From assembly GCF_907164915.1 (NCBI RefSeq), contig NC_061869.1:9969721-10033720 (forward strand): a stretch of 64,000 nt of DNA, read 5' to 3'. This document shows positions 23,997 to 35,095 of the stretch, piece by piece; the stretch's first letter is position 1, and each line of letters starts with the position of its first letter. Below the pieces are notes generated by a model, which saw only the letters and a program-made list of their open reading frames with translations, searched no databases and was not told the origin of the DNA. Origin of the DNA: Impatiens glandulifera (Eukaryota; Streptophyta; Magnoliopsida; Ericales; Balsaminaceae). Made by a program: the position numbers and the translations under genes.

Positions 23997-26900
23997 ATGG
24001 CAAACAAAGCGCTGGGGCAAATACCACTGCCGCGACTCACCAAAACCAACTTTGATAATTGGAGTATTCAGATGCGAGCTTTACTCGGTGCACAAGACGT
24101 ATGGGAAGTAGTTGAAGATGGTTATGAAGAACCAGCTGAAACAGGAAATCTTTCGGCGACTCAGTTGAGGGCGTTGAAAGAAACACGAATGAAAGATAAG
24201 ACCGCTCTCTACCTTTTGTTTCAAGCGGTGGACGAGTCGGGTTTCGAGAAAATTGCAGGTGCAGAAAACTCGAAGGCAGCGTGGGACATTTTAGAAAAGG
24301 TTTTCAAGGGTGCCGATCGAGTTAAACAAGTGCGACTTCAAACTCTTCGAGGCGAACTGGAGGCCATGAAGATGAAGGAGTCAGAAGGAATTTCTACCTA
24401 CATCACACGTGTGCAAACAGTGGTGAATCAACTCAAACGCAATGGAGAAACCCTCTCCGATGCAAGAGTTGTGGAGAAGATTCTACGGTCATTGACCGAG
24501 AATTTCGAAAACGTCGTTTGTGCAATCGAGGAATCAAAGAGTCTGGAAGAGATGACCGTTGATGATCTTGCTGGTTCTCTTGAAGCACATGAGCAACGGA
24601 AGAATAAGAAAAAACAAGAGTTGCTCGAAGAAGCCTTACAAGCCAAGGCAACCATCAAGGAGGACAGAGTAATGTATGCGCAACACAATCGAGGAAGAGG
24701 ACGCGGTCGTGGAGGTCGTGGTTATGGCCGCAGCGGAGGCCGAGGACGTGGAAACAATTATGAAGAAAATGATCAGTTAAGCCAACAAAATTGGCGTGGG
24801 CGAGGACGTGGTCGTGGGAGAGGCGGCCGGTCAAATCATCCAACTGTTGAATGCTACAACTGCGGAAAGCATGGGCACTATGCAAAAGAGTGCAAATCAA
24901 ACGTCGAATGTTACAACTGCGGAAAATATGGGCACTATGCAAAAGAGTGCTATTCTGAAAAAAGGATAGAAGAGAACGCGAATCTGGTCGCGGAAGAGGA
25001 GACAAGAGAAGTCGGTGTTCTCATGATGGCCTATAAAGACACCACTTCCGATAAGGAGACGTTGTGGTATCTCGATACTGGAGCCAGCAATCATATGTGC
25101 GGGAACAAGAATTTTTTTGTGGAGATACAAGAGATAAAGAATGGGTACGTGTCATTTGGGGATGAATCGAAGGTTCAAGTAAAGGGCCGAGGTAGAATAT
25201 GTTTCTCACAAGACGATGGAAAAGAAGGGACAATTGAAAATGTATACTTTGTCCCTGACTTGAAGAGTAACATTATTAGCTTGGGGCAATTATTGGAGAA
25301 GGGATACTCAGTACTCATGAAAGACCGAATGTTGCATTTAAAGAACGAAAAAGGTAGGTTGCTTACACAAGTTGAGATGGCCAATAATCGAACGTTCAAA
25401 CTCAACTTGAGAAACGTTCGAGAACAATGTCTACAAGTGAAAGTGGTGGATAAAGCCTCGCTGTGGCACTTACGATTCAGACACCTGCACTACGGAGGCC
25501 TACATGAGTTAGCAAAGAAGGATATGGTTCACGGGCTACCAAACATGGATTACACCAAGAAATTTTGCGAGGGATGTGTACTCGGAAAACAATCAAGGAA
25601 CTCATTCCCAAAGAAGGAGAAATATAGTGCAAGGAAGTCTCTCGAACTGATTCACACCGATATATGCGGCCCAATCACACCTAAGTCATACAGTGAGAAG
25701 AGGTACTTTATTACATTCATTGATGACTACACAAGAAAAACTTGGATTTATTTTTTGAAAGAAAAATCGAAAGCATTCGAGTCATTCAAAAAATTCAAGG
25801 TATTAGTGGAGAAGACGACTGGTTTTTTCATCAAGGCCATACGGTCAGATAGAGGAGGAGAGTACATGTCAACCGCTTTCACAGTCTATTGCGAGGAACA
25901 AGGGATCAAAAGATTCTTAACGGCGCCCTACTCACCTCAGCAAAATGGCGTGGCCGAGAGAAAAAATCGGACTATCATCGACATGGTTCGGTCTATGATG
26001 AAGAGCAAAAACATGCCGAAAGAGTTTTGGGCAGAAGCGGTGCAATGTGCCGTGTATGTCCAAAATCGATGCCCGCACGCAAAATTGGCGGATCTAACAC
26101 CACAAGAAGCTTGGAGCGGACAAAAACCGACCGTATCGCATTTAAAGGTATTTGGTAGTGTGGCCTACGCGCATATACCAAATCAAAGAAGAACCAAACT
26201 AGATGATAAGAGCAAAAAATACATCTTCATCGGATATGACGAGAAAACGAAGGCCTTCAAGTTATTCGACCCAATTAAAAAGAAGGTGGTCGTAAGCCGA
26301 GATGTGCAGGTGAATGAAGAAAGTGCATGGGATTGGAATAACCAAAAGGAGGAATCTCAACAGGAAGAAAAAGGAGAGCCATCAACCACTAAACCGATAT
26401 TAGCACCAACAACCTCTCAAACATCTGATGATGAAAACGAGCCTAGACAACCGAAGATGCGAAGTTTACAAGACCTATACGAGTCAACAAGTGAAGCACA
26501 TTTGGTGTGTCTTTTGGCAGATGCAGAGAGCATCATTTTTGAAGAGGCAGTGAGGGATAAGAAATGGAAAGACGCGATGGATGAAGAGATACGGGCAATC
26601 GAAAGAAATGAAACTTGGGAGTTGGCGGAGTTGCCGGATGGATGTCGAGCTATCGGAGTGAAATGGGTGTACAAGAAAAAGATGAATGCCCTGGGTGAGA
26701 TAGAAAGGTACAAGGCACGCCTTGTTGCAAAAGGGTATAGACAAAAAGCTGGGATCGACTACGATGAAGTCTTTGCCCCAGTGGCAAGAATGGAGACAAT
26801 CCGGCTTCTTTTATCCCAAGTGGCACATTTCAAATGGTCGATCTATCAGATGGATGTGAAATCAGCATTTTTAAATGGTGTGCTTGAAGAGGAAGTATTT

Positions 26901-28088
26901 GTGGAGCAACCACCCGGGTACACGAAAGTCGGGAAGGAGAGTAAAGTGCTGAAGCTAAAAAAGGCGCTATATGGGCTAAAGCAAGCGCCTCGAGCATGGA
27001 ACACCAGAATCGACACCTACTTCAAGAAGAATGGATTCATACAATGTCCATATGAACATGCATTGTACGCAAAGAAAGACGAAGGTAACCTGTTGTTAGT
27101 AGCTCTCTATGTTGATGATCTTATATTCATGGGGAACAATGATAAGATGATACAAGACTTTAAAATCGCTATGACTCGGGAGTTCGAAATGACAGATTTG
27201 GAGCTAATGAAATATTTCCTTGGTCTTGAGGTTAGACAGGGAAAATCTGGAATATTTGTGTCCCAAGAGGCATATGCAAAAGACATTCTGAAAAAGAATA
27301 AGATGGAAGAATGCAACCCAGTAGCAACACCAATGGAACTCGGAACAAAACTCTCTAAATTTGAGGGAGGAGATCGTACGGATGCCAGCAAATATCGAAG
27401 TTTAGTCGGAAGTCTACGATATCTCACATGCACAAGGCCTGACATTGCGTATAGTGTCGGCATAGTAAGCCGATTCATGGAGGAACCGAACTACATGCAT
27501 TTGAAGGCTATTAAAAGAATTCTTCGATACATCCGAGGAACGTCGTCACTCGGGTTACTATACTCCGAGACAAAGGAATACAAGTTGATCGGTTATTCCG
27601 ATAGTGATTGGTGTGGAGATATAGATGATCGAAAAAGTACATCGGGATATGTGTTTTATATGGGAGACACAACTTTTACATGGCTCTCAAAGAAGCAACC
27701 AATAGTGACATTGTCAACATGTGAGGCAGAGTATGTGGCAGCATCCTGGTGTGTGTGTCACGCAATATGGCTAAGAAGTCTACTGAACGAACTACAAATC
27801 CAGCAACACGAAGCAACTGAAATACGAGTCGACAACAAATTAGCAATTGAGTTGGCAAGGAATCCGGTGCACCATGAGAGGAGCAAGCATATCGATGTTC
27901 GTTTCCATTTTATACGGGAACATGTGAAGGAAGGTAAAGTGCGATTAAGTCATGTTGCGAGTCGTGATCAAGTGGCGGATATTTTTACAAAGGCGCTACC
28001 AACTGTGTTGTTCGAAAATTTCAAGAGGATGATCGGAATGAAAGATGGAAAAGATTTGAGTTTAAGGGAGGAATTTGTTACACAATAA
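23997..28088 (+). CDS. Copia gag-pol polyprotein, intact, 1363 residues
   Basis: A single uninterrupted frame. The gag part opens with [20 protein letters not shown], followed by an RGG-rich basic stretch (about 233-280). Two nearly identical CCHC zinc knuckles follow ([14 protein letters not shown] from 286, [14 protein letters not shown] from 305). The protease has DTGAS (360-364). Integrase follows the GAG-pre-integrase region, with catalytic D555, D618 and E654; spacing of 35 between the last two matches DD35E. Reverse transcriptase has the [20 protein letters not shown] start and YVDD (1038-1041). RNase H has SDSDWCGD (D1202) and CEAEY (E1243), and the C-terminus has ADIFTKAL. All catalytic residues checked are present. 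The frame runs through the polypurine tract and stops at the 11th-13th base of the 3' LTR. The closest named relative is the Tnt1-type group. Confidence 0.96.
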   Translation: MANKALGQIPLPRLTKTNFDNWSIQMRALLGAQDVWEVVEDGYEEPAETGNLSATQLRALKETRMKDKTALYLLFQAVDESGFEKIAGAENSKAAWDILEKVFKGADRVKQVRLQTLRGELEAMKMKESEGISTYITRVQTVVNQLKRNGETLSDARVVEKILRSLTENFENVVCAIEESKSLEEMTVDDLAGSLEAHEQRKNKKKQELLEEALQAKATIKEDRVMYAQHNRGRGRGRGGRGYGRSGGRGRGNNYEENDQLSQQNWRGRGRGRGRGGRSNHPTVECYNCGKHGHYAKECKSNVECYNCGKYGHYAKECYSEKRIEENANLVAEEETREVGVLMMAYKDTTSDKETLWYLDTGASNHMCGNKNFFVEIQEIKNGYVSFGDESKVQVKGRGRICFSQDDGKEGTIENVYFVPDLKSNIISLGQLLEKGYSVLMKDRMLHLKNEKGRLLTQVEMANNRTFKLNLRNVREQCLQVKVVDKASLWHLRFRHLHYGGLHELAKKDMVHGLPNMDYTKKFCEGCVLGKQSRNSFPKKEKYSARKSLELIHTDICGPITPKSYSEKRYFITFIDDYTRKTWIYFLKEKSKAFESFKKFKVLVEKTTGFFIKAIRSDRGGEYMSTAFTVYCEEQGIKRFLTAPYSPQQNGVAERKNRTIIDMVRSMMKSKNMPKEFWAEAVQCAVYVQNRCPHAKLADLTPQEAWSGQKPTVSHLKVFGSVAYAHIPNQRRTKLDDKSKKYIFIGYDEKTKAFKLFDPIKKKVVVSRDVQVNEESAWDWNNQKEESQQEEKGEPSTTKPILAPTTSQTSDDENEPRQPKMRSLQDLYESTSEAHLVCLLADAESIIFEEAVRDKKWKDAMDEEIRAIERNETWELAELPDGCRAIGVKWVYKKKMNALGEIERYKARLVAKGYRQKAGIDYDEVFAPVARMETIRLLLSQVAHFKWSIYQMDVKSAFLNGVLEEEVFVEQPPGYTKVGKESKVLKLKKALYGLKQAPRAWNTRIDTYFKKNGFIQCPYEHALYAKKDEGNLLLVALYVDDLIFMGNNDKMIQDFKIAMTREFEMTDLELMKYFLGLEVRQGKSGIFVSQEAYAKDILKKNKMEECNPVATPMELGTKLSKFEGGDRTDASKYRSLVGSLRYLTCTRPDIAYSVGIVSRFMEEPNYMHLKAIKRILRYIRGTSSLGLLYSETKEYKLIGYSDSDWCGDIDDRKSTSGYVFYMGDTTFTWLSKKQPIVTLSTCEAEYVAASWCVCHAIWLRSLLNELQIQQHEATEIRVDNKLAIELARNPVHHERSKHIDVRFHFIREHVKEGKVRLSHVASRDQVADIFTKALPTVLFENFKRMIGMKDGKDLSLREEFVTQ

Positions 28089-28403
28089 ACTCAAATAACG
28101 GTCAGCCATATTTTAAATAATAAATTGAATGTCTTTAATGGTGGAGATCTCAAACGTTTCAAACGTTTTAGCAGTTTTAGTAATCAGGGGTCAGCCTTAA
28201 ATGTTGCTGTTACAGTTTTTGTCTTTAATATTTGTTTTTATTTCTTGTACGTTTTGTTTTCTGTTAAGAGACTATAAATAAAGGTCTGTGTGCTGAATAT
28301 GAAGTAAGAGAGAAAAGAATAATAAAAAGTTTGTTTCAGTCTTGTAGAAGAAATCCTCAAGAGTCTTTCTATCTCCTCTTCCTCCAAAAGTTTATTTTTC
28401 TCA
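28076..28403 (+). repeat. 3' LTR of the young Copia element
   Basis: 328 bp, preceded by the purine-rich AAGGGAGGAATT. Its first 13 bases also encode the last codons and stop of gag-pol. One mismatch to the 5' LTR. Confidence 0.95.
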
Positions 28404-29060
28404 GTTAATATATATAACTTTTCTTGTTTGATTCAATTCTCCTTAAATTTTGTCAAAATACCTCTCTTGTCACAATTCTAAACTATTTCTATGCACTAGC
28501 GGCCCTAAGAATTGTATTATATATAACATTTAATACAATTTCTCTATATTCTAATACAGAACTCCAGAGTACACTTTACTCAAGTACAATAAAGGAAGGG
28601 ACTCGCCCGGAGATGTATGCAATTGTCTTTTGGTTATTGTTGCCCTAATCACCACCACTACTTACCAATTTATCTTAAGCCCACCCGGTGGTGCATGGCA
28701 AGAAAACTCTAAGGAAAGAGAGCCCCATCATATTGCTGGTCAACCAATATTGCATAGCTATAGTCCTTTATTCTACGGCATCATTCTCTTCTTCAATTCG
28801 ACAGGGTTTTTTGCATCGGTATACATGATAATGTTGTTGACGTTAGAATTTCCGTTGGTATCTTTGTTGTTTGTTGCCTTAATTAGCATGACAACAACTT
28901 ACCTGGTCTCTATGGTTGGTTTGTTTCTCAATGATGCCGTGTCACAAACTTTCGTTCATTTAACTCAGTTGTCCATGGTGATTCCTTTTCCATTTCTATA
29001 TTATGGAAGATGGTTTACAAAAAAGGGTTAATTAGGTACATGGATGAGCCGGATCCATAA
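28404..29060 (+). pseudogene. Intron remainder and PGG exon of pseudogene B
   Basis: After the target duplication, the intron resumes (CTTGTTTGATTCAATTCTCC, shared with gene F's intron at 53478). The ankyrin part of exon 2 is missing, replaced by about 100 bp of unrelated sequence. The PGG region then begins near 28575 with a degenerate YFKYKEGRDSPGD. It reads open as VIVALITTTTYQFILSPPGG (from about 28630), through spans resembling the family, to WFTKKG* at 29031. The ancestral end RYMDEPDP* (about 29034-29060) is in another frame. A partial second copy is at 49364-49830. Confidence 0.8.
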
Positions 29061-30043
29061 TCTCTCTTCATTTGATTTCTTCCTTTTGTTTTTATTAAAT
29101 CAATTATTGCAATGTAATATTTGTTTCAAGGCTGTCAAAATCGATTATTTCAAGACGGTCAAAATCGAGAGTTTGTGTAGAATTGTTAGATAATTGTAAA
29201 CTCGTAAAATTTAGAGTTTACGTGAAATCGAAATTGTAAGAGTTTAATTTGAAAAAATAATAGTTATATATTATTATTATTATTTATATATATAATTAAG
29301 TATTTTGTACTTAGTCAATTTAAAAAAAATTATATATTTTAATATAAAATTAATTAAAAAATTATAATAAGTAAATAACCTTATAAAAATTATATTTACA
29401 AAATTAATTAATTTAAATAAATGATAACTTTAATTTTTAATTTAATTAATATAAATTTGTATTTTTAAAAGTAAAATCGTATAAAATGGTAAAATCGAAA
29501 TTATTTATAAATTCGTAAACTCGTAAAATCTTATTATCGTAAATTTAAAATCGTAAGAGTTTACATATTTAAGAGTTTACTTAAAATTAGACTCGTTAAA
29601 CATATGTGAAATAGTAAAATTATAAAATTTTAAGAGTTAACTTGAGATTTTAACCCCTTTATTTGTTTCCTAAAAAACAGTAAGTGTGAGTTTGTTTAAC
29701 CTTGTGTCAAATTTGCTAAAGGTCTAATCGTGAATTGACCTTTTGTCAAGTTTGTTTATTTGTCTCTCCATTTTGTCTGAGACCTTTTTGGATTGATTTT
29801 TTTAAAATAAATTTAGATTATTTAAAAAATATTGATAATTAGCGATTTTCAAACGATTTATTTTAATTTTTTTTAAATATTAATATATAACGATAAAATA
29901 AAGTCTTTTATACTGGATTATGAGTAAGGGATAAAAATTAAAAGAATAATGTGTAGTTGAGAAAATAGGTAAAGGAAAACATTTTTAAAGTATATTTTCA
30001 GAATAAAAAAATAAATAAAGCACATGGTTCTATTATAATTTCT
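29061..30043. other. Spacer between pseudogene B and gene C
   Basis: AT-rich. It holds the 533-bp MITE-like insert (29128-29660). The flanking parts, about 29061-29127 and 29661-29920, pair with 49831-50280 downstream of pseudogene D. No gene is seen. Confidence 0.6.
29128..29660. mobile_element. MITE-like insertion of 533 bp with 9-10-bp target duplication
   Basis: The segment is flanked by ATTTGTTTC on both sides (29119-29127 and 29661-29669; one further T also matches). The paralogous site near 49880 reads straight through, so it is an empty site. The ends are weakly inverted (AAGGCTGTCAAAATCG against the complement of GAGATTTTAACCCC). The interior repeats GTAAACTCGTAAAATC and AAAATCGTAAGAGTTTAC motifs on both strands. 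A 9-bp duplication suggests a Mutator-like non-autonomous element, but the class is not certain. Confidence 0.6.
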
Positions 30044-30080
30044 AAGTCAACATATTGATGAACATATGGAATTATATAAG
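30044..30080 (+). promoter_or_regulatory. Core promoter of gene C: W-box-like motif and TATA box
   Basis: AAGTCAACAT (W-box core, 30044-30053) is followed by TATATAAG (30073-30080), 74 bp before the ATG at 30154. The block from about 29950 to the ATG is shared with gene F (52680-52881), where the TATA is kept but the W-box core is mutated to AAGTTGAA. Confidence 0.55.
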
Positions 30081-30153
30081 CCTTATGAGCATATTCTATC
30101 CCTTTATTAATCCACATAGTTAACCAGAATTAAAAGATAAGAGTTAAGTTTCA

Positions 30154-32639
30154 ATGGACAAAAGAAGAAGCCTGATTGAAGAAGCTGCTTGGACCGGGGA
30201 CCTTACGGTCTTAAAGAGGCTAGCAAAAGAAGATCCTAGAAGCCTTCATTCTCCTTCGTTGTTACGCGAAGACAACCCTTTACATATTGGTTGTATGGCA
30301 AGTCACCATGATTTTGTCAAAGAGTTGATAATACTGAATAGAAAGCTCGCATATGATTTGAATGAGGACGGTTTGAGCCCACTTCATATTGCTGCAGCAA
30401 ACGGTGACTTCAATATCGTAAAGGAACTCGTGGTCATCAACAATATGGTCCTGGTTGAAGGAAAAGATAGGTGCATCCCTCTTCATTGCGCAGTTATTAA
30501 AGGTAGATTGGATGTAGTTAATTTGTTGATTGAGACTGACCCTGATTCCATAGAGAAGGCTACTGCTCAAGGTGAGACTGTTCTTCACTTAGCCATAAAG
30601 AACAACCAATTCAAGACTCTGCAGATTCTACTTGATCAACTCTATCGAATGGGAAAGCTCAATTTACTCGAGAACAAAGATGACCAAGGCAATACCATCT
30701 TGCATCTGGCCACTTCAAGGAAACAATATGAGGTAACTACTTCTACTTCTTCTTCTTCTTTTTTTAATAAATATATTATCTTGATCGTCACAACAAGTAA
30801 TTATAATTGTTCAAGGCACAAGGTATACAAATATTCCCTATGAAAACCAAATCAGTATAACTAAAACATGACAATGAGGACATGAGTTAGTGCACTCTAC
30901 CACTGAGTTATGAGTCTCCACATAATAGAATGATTTAATGTTATTCGAATAAAATGTATTTACATAAAAAAATCAAATATTTAAATCTAAATCTAAAAAG
31001 GAATCTTCTTGTTATGAGAATCATGTGAGCCATGTGAGTGATGCCTTTGTTAATTAGTTAATTGGTGGGAGATACTCTTTAGTGTGCTCATCCTCACAAT
31101 ATGAAGGTGTGGTCACATTTAGGTAAATTAGTTATTCTCCAGCCCCTCAAGGTGAAGTTTGGTAGAAATCCAATTATCCCAGTTTAAGATTAAGGGAGTA
31201 AAAAATCGAAGATAATCCAAAGCAATGATGTACTTTGGTCTAAAAAAGGAAGAACTAATGTACTTTGGTAGAATGAAAACCTCCTTAAACTTGATTTTAA
31301 TTTGCCAAATCACAATCAATGTCTACATATGCTTGGTAAGTTCATGAAAGAATGAATTAGTGATAATGTGAAGTGCAGCCTTATTGTTGTAAAAAGGTGG
31401 AATATGAAAATATGCAGGGATATGAAAATCAGTCAGAATGTAGCCAATTCAGTGTTTCTTTGTTTTCCAATAATTAATAATATTGCCATGAAACACAAAA
31501 TAACCATTTAAGGAGAATCCCTGAATATAAATTGTCCTTTGGAAAGGAACAATTCAAGAGAAGGCTTAGGTTTCAAAAATCATACAAAGTCTTAAAATGA
31601 AATGTTGCATTGGTTGATTAAAAAATATTGGGTCAAGTAGAGAAGCCTTCCAACAAGCTTCGAAAAGATTGTTTAAAAACAAAGTCAATCTTATTGCAAA
31701 ATTTGATATTCCACTACCGAAAGGATTGTTTTAAGCCTTAACTTAAGGCTTTTAAGCAGTCTAAAAACTTGATCAATCATAACTTTCCTTAAGGCTCTTG
31801 ATCAGTCTAGATAAAAAGAAATGCACTTTTTTCTTTTGTGTGTATTCAATTATTTGAGGTGAGTCCATGCATGCACGCAGGTGATAAATTTCTTGCTCTG
31901 CAATAAGCATGAAAACTCTGAAGTTATGGTGGATGTGAATGCAATGAATTTGAATGGTCAAACACCTCTTGATGTTTTACTCATGCACAATGAAATGGGT
32001 GACAACAAGTTTGATAAAAGAATGGAGGATATCCTACTACAAGCTGGAGCTAAAAGAGGTCCAAATCAATCGTCAACCATAGAACCACATTCTGCACATG
32101 TTGAAACCGAGTCTCAAACCGAGCTCTCGGCCGACGACATCACATGGTACACTTATTTCAAGTACAAAGAAGGAAGGGACTCCCCCGGAGATGTTCGCAA
32201 TTGTCTTCTAGTCATTGTTGCCCTAATCACCACAGCTACTTACCAAGCTATTTTAAGCCCTCCTGGTGGTGCATGGCAAGACAGCTCATTTGGAAACGGG
32301 AAGCCGTATATTGCTGGTCGACCGATAATGCAAACCTATAGTCCTGTTTTGTATGGCTTTTTTCTCTACTTCAATACGGCGGGGTTCTGTGCTTCTGTGT
32401 ACATGATACATTTGTTGACTGCAGGATTTCCTTTGAAGTTTGAGTTGAATACCGCGTTGGGTGCTATTGTGATAACTTACGAGATCGCCATTGCTGCTTT
32501 CACGCCCAAAGGAGCCGTGCCAACAGTGTTCTTAGTCTTCTCCATGATAATTCCAATCACGATGCCTTATGCGATTGGATTTTATAGAGGATTCTTTAGC
32601 GCTTTGGGGATTAGGTGCATGGGTGAGCCAAGTCCATAA
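30154..32639 (+). CDS. Ankyrin-repeat/PGG-domain membrane protein, gene C (mosaic)
   Basis: Exon 1 (30154-30732, 193 codons) and exon 2 (31881-32639) are joined in phase 0 across a 1148-nt GT-AG intron; product about 445 residues. Exon 1 (MDKRRSLIEEAAWTGDLTVL) is of the F/H type and encodes repeats such as NPLHIGCMASHH, LSPLHIAAANGD, IPLHCAVIKGR and TVLHLAIKNN. Exon 2 is close to gene A's and carries the last ankyrin repeat, GRDSPGDVRNCLL, four membrane spans and the C-terminus MGEPSP. The intron is itself composite: the first 1.07 kb matches gene G's intron and the last 75 bp match gene A's. The frame is intact, so a functional product is possible. The intron is long enough that transcript evidence is needed to confirm the join. 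Confidence 0.82.
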
Positions 32640-34717
32640 TATTTATTTAATCTAGTTCTTGTTATCATATCCTAAGTTTCATTCTTGTTTCATTCATTGT
32701 CTTTCAATTTCTTTATTGTTGATGTTGAATAAAAGTGTGACAATAATTGTTTTCAAAACTATTAAAGAATTGTTTGTTTAAAATTTAAATTGAAATTTGA
32801 AGTAAATTATGTTTTAATATAATCAGGGTGAAATCTGCGCAATATATATATATATATATATATGTTGGGGTCTATGTTGTAATATTAATTTGTGACATTT
32901 TTTAAATAATTAATTTAGGGTACGTTCATACTTTATGTATTTCGTTTAGTGCGTTGATTATGAACATGTAAACGAGATATTTAAATTGAGCATTATAAAC
33001 AATTATAAACAATGATATAATTATTAAAATTGTGTAAAGATTTTATTAGATCAAAATTTTAAGTGAATTATATATTACAACTCTAAGTAAATAAGTAAGA
33101 ATTGAACGGAAAATACGAGTCATTTTTATAAAATATTTACACTAATAATATGAAAATTATCGAGATCGGACATCAAACAAGTTGTCAAGTGTCATGTAAA
33201 AGGATTTATGATAAAAAAAATACATTCGTTTAACCCGAAGATATATATTTGTTATATATATAAGGTATATATTTTAAATAGAAATAGATAGAGGTGTATA
33301 TATATATTTTTTGAAAAATAATAATTTGTTGCATTTATCCAATTAATCGCAAAGGTAACAACTAAATGATGAAAATTCTATAATATATATTACACTTTAA
33401 ATTAACTTTAAATTAAGATTAATTTTTTTATAAGTTATCTATGATTGACTCAAAAGTACACATTAATTTTCACACAAACTTTCAAAAATCTGGTTAGCCG
33501 GATTTTTTTATTTATTTCTTTAATTTCAATCAATTTTTTTTTACTCTAACCTGGCTTCCTTATTCATTTGTTTGCGATCTTTTCTAAACTTTTCTAAGCG
33601 TAGTTAATATTCGAACGAAGTTTCTACGTTAATTTTTCTGTCTTCACGTAATTTCGTCGACATGTTGGTCTTGACATTTGTCGTTTCAAACAAGCTCATC
33701 AATGAATTATGCCAAAACAACTGAATTACACTTCGTGACAAAGTTCTTCATAGTATCAAGTTTGCCCGCCGCCATCATTCGTGTTATAAATTCATTATTT
33801 TTTCGCTTCAAAGCACGTGACATCTCTTCCTCATTTTTTTCTATCACTGATATGGTCTACTTCATTAATAACTACATCGTCTTTGTTTCACCCTAGCATT
33901 TACCCAGCATTTTATGCTCATGGGATTCTACATTCTTCGTTGATTTTTTTTAATGCAACACACTGTCATCTCGTTGATGGATGGATCTCGAGACTCACGA
34001 GTAACTTTGGAGTTCATTTGGTTGTTGTTTCACCCCAGCATTCAATGCCCATGAGATTCTACCTCTTCGTTGGTTTATCAGTCAACACACTGTCATCCTG
34101 TAACTGAATGAAGCTCACGAGTTTCTAAAGCTTGAAGAATACATCATCAATATTTTAACATCTCGTCTTCAACCTCAAATTGTTCAATTCTTTTCCTCTT
34201 AAGTTTGAAGAAGAATGTTAGAATATAAAATTATATATATGTAAGATATTATCACAATTTTATCATTATTATATTAGTTTATAAGTAATATAATATTTAT
34301 ATATTAAACCTAATTTATATATCCCTAAATATATATATCATCCAATACAATATTTTTCTATATGTTATTCCCACGAGATTATTCGTTAATCCATCTACAC
34401 ATAGACTATATTAATGTCTGGTTTTGTGAGCCTGGTTTGAATTTGGGTTATTTAGAAAAATAATAATTAATTAATGATAATTTTGAGTAGGTTGAGATTT
34501 TTTTTTATAAAAAGGCTAAAATAAATATTAATACATAATAATAAAATAAAAAATAATAATTTAAAATAAAATGTATTTTTAGTATTTTATTAATTGATGT
34601 GATAAATAAAAGAACGATTAAAATGATATTTTTTGTTTTGTTTTCATGAGGCCCTATAGGTTGTGGTAGGACATGTGCTTTTATCATATATCCCATTTCA
34701 CATTTTATATTTCTCAT
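32640..34717. other. 3' flank of gene C, second copy of the gene A flank
   Basis: 32640-33590 pairs with the 3' flank of gene A. 33590-33860 pairs with 18350-18590 of the unrecognised block. 34390-34717 pairs with 18720-19000. Between these lie the local repeat at 33883-34121 and a stretch (34217-34385) starting TGTTAGAATAT that is absent from copy 1. A short TA run occurs near 32846. No intact gene is seen. Confidence 0.6.
33883..34121. repeat. Imperfect tandem repeat, units of about 119 and 97 bp
   Basis: Both units run TTGTTTCACCC-AGCATT, ATGCTCATG or ATGCCCATG, GATTCTAC, TCTTCGTTG, CAACACACTGTCATC and CTCACGAGT, at about 33883-34001 and 34025-34121. No coding content or known family is recognised. 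Confidence 0.6.
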
Positions 34718-35095
34718 AAAATGAATCAACCAAATACTCTCGACGACAAAACCCTAGGTGAAGTGCGAACTGTGCGATCAGCGTGCCGTGTGTGCCGCGA
34801 TATGTCGTCGCAATCGTAATCGTCGTTGAAGAAACCCTCGATCGCAGTCGCAAAGAAATCACACACCATTCGTTGTCGTGCGAACTGTGCCATCTGTGCG
34901 ATCCGTGTTCCGTGTGCGTCGTGATTTCATCTCTCGGTCGGAAGGGTCGTCTTTTCGCAGAAATCTACTAAATCTACTCATCGATCTCTTGGTCAAGACT
35001 AGAGTACATCAAGAAATCAATTTCGAATCTATGTGTACTGTAAGGTTGTTAAAAGCTTCGCTGACACGAATCCGTCCGTGTCGGCCACTTTAAAT

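Larger units (their letters stand above)
23651..28403 (+). mobile_element. Full-length, young Ty1/Copia LTR retrotransposon
   Basis: The element is 4753 bp: LTR 23651-23978, primer-binding site, one gag-pol frame, polypurine tract (28064-28075) and LTR 28076-28403. It is flanked by perfect 5-bp duplications GTTAA (23646-23650 and 28404-28408). The LTRs differ at one position by eye (CAACC versus CAGCC in the 5' part). With every structural part present and coding capacity intact, it may still be able to move. It lies in the intron of ankyrin pseudogene B in the sense direction. Confidence 0.97.

Noticed and set aside
24428..25005. Open frames on the minus strand opposite the Copia gag
   Set aside because: They are shadows of the strongly coding plus strand, with no family resemblance.
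30880..30930. tRNA-like A box (reverse complement reads TAACTCAGTGGTAGAGTGC) in the introns of genes C and G
   Set aside because: It resembles a tRNA or SINE head, but no B box (GGTTCGANTCC) follows at the right distance and no cloverleaf can be drawn. It is shared by both introns through duplication, so repetition is not independent evidence.
34217..34385. TGTTAGAATAT... stretch absent from copy 1 of the duplication, possible solo LTR
   Set aside because: The start looks LTR-like and a purine-rich tract precedes it, but I could not find a CA end or a target duplication.
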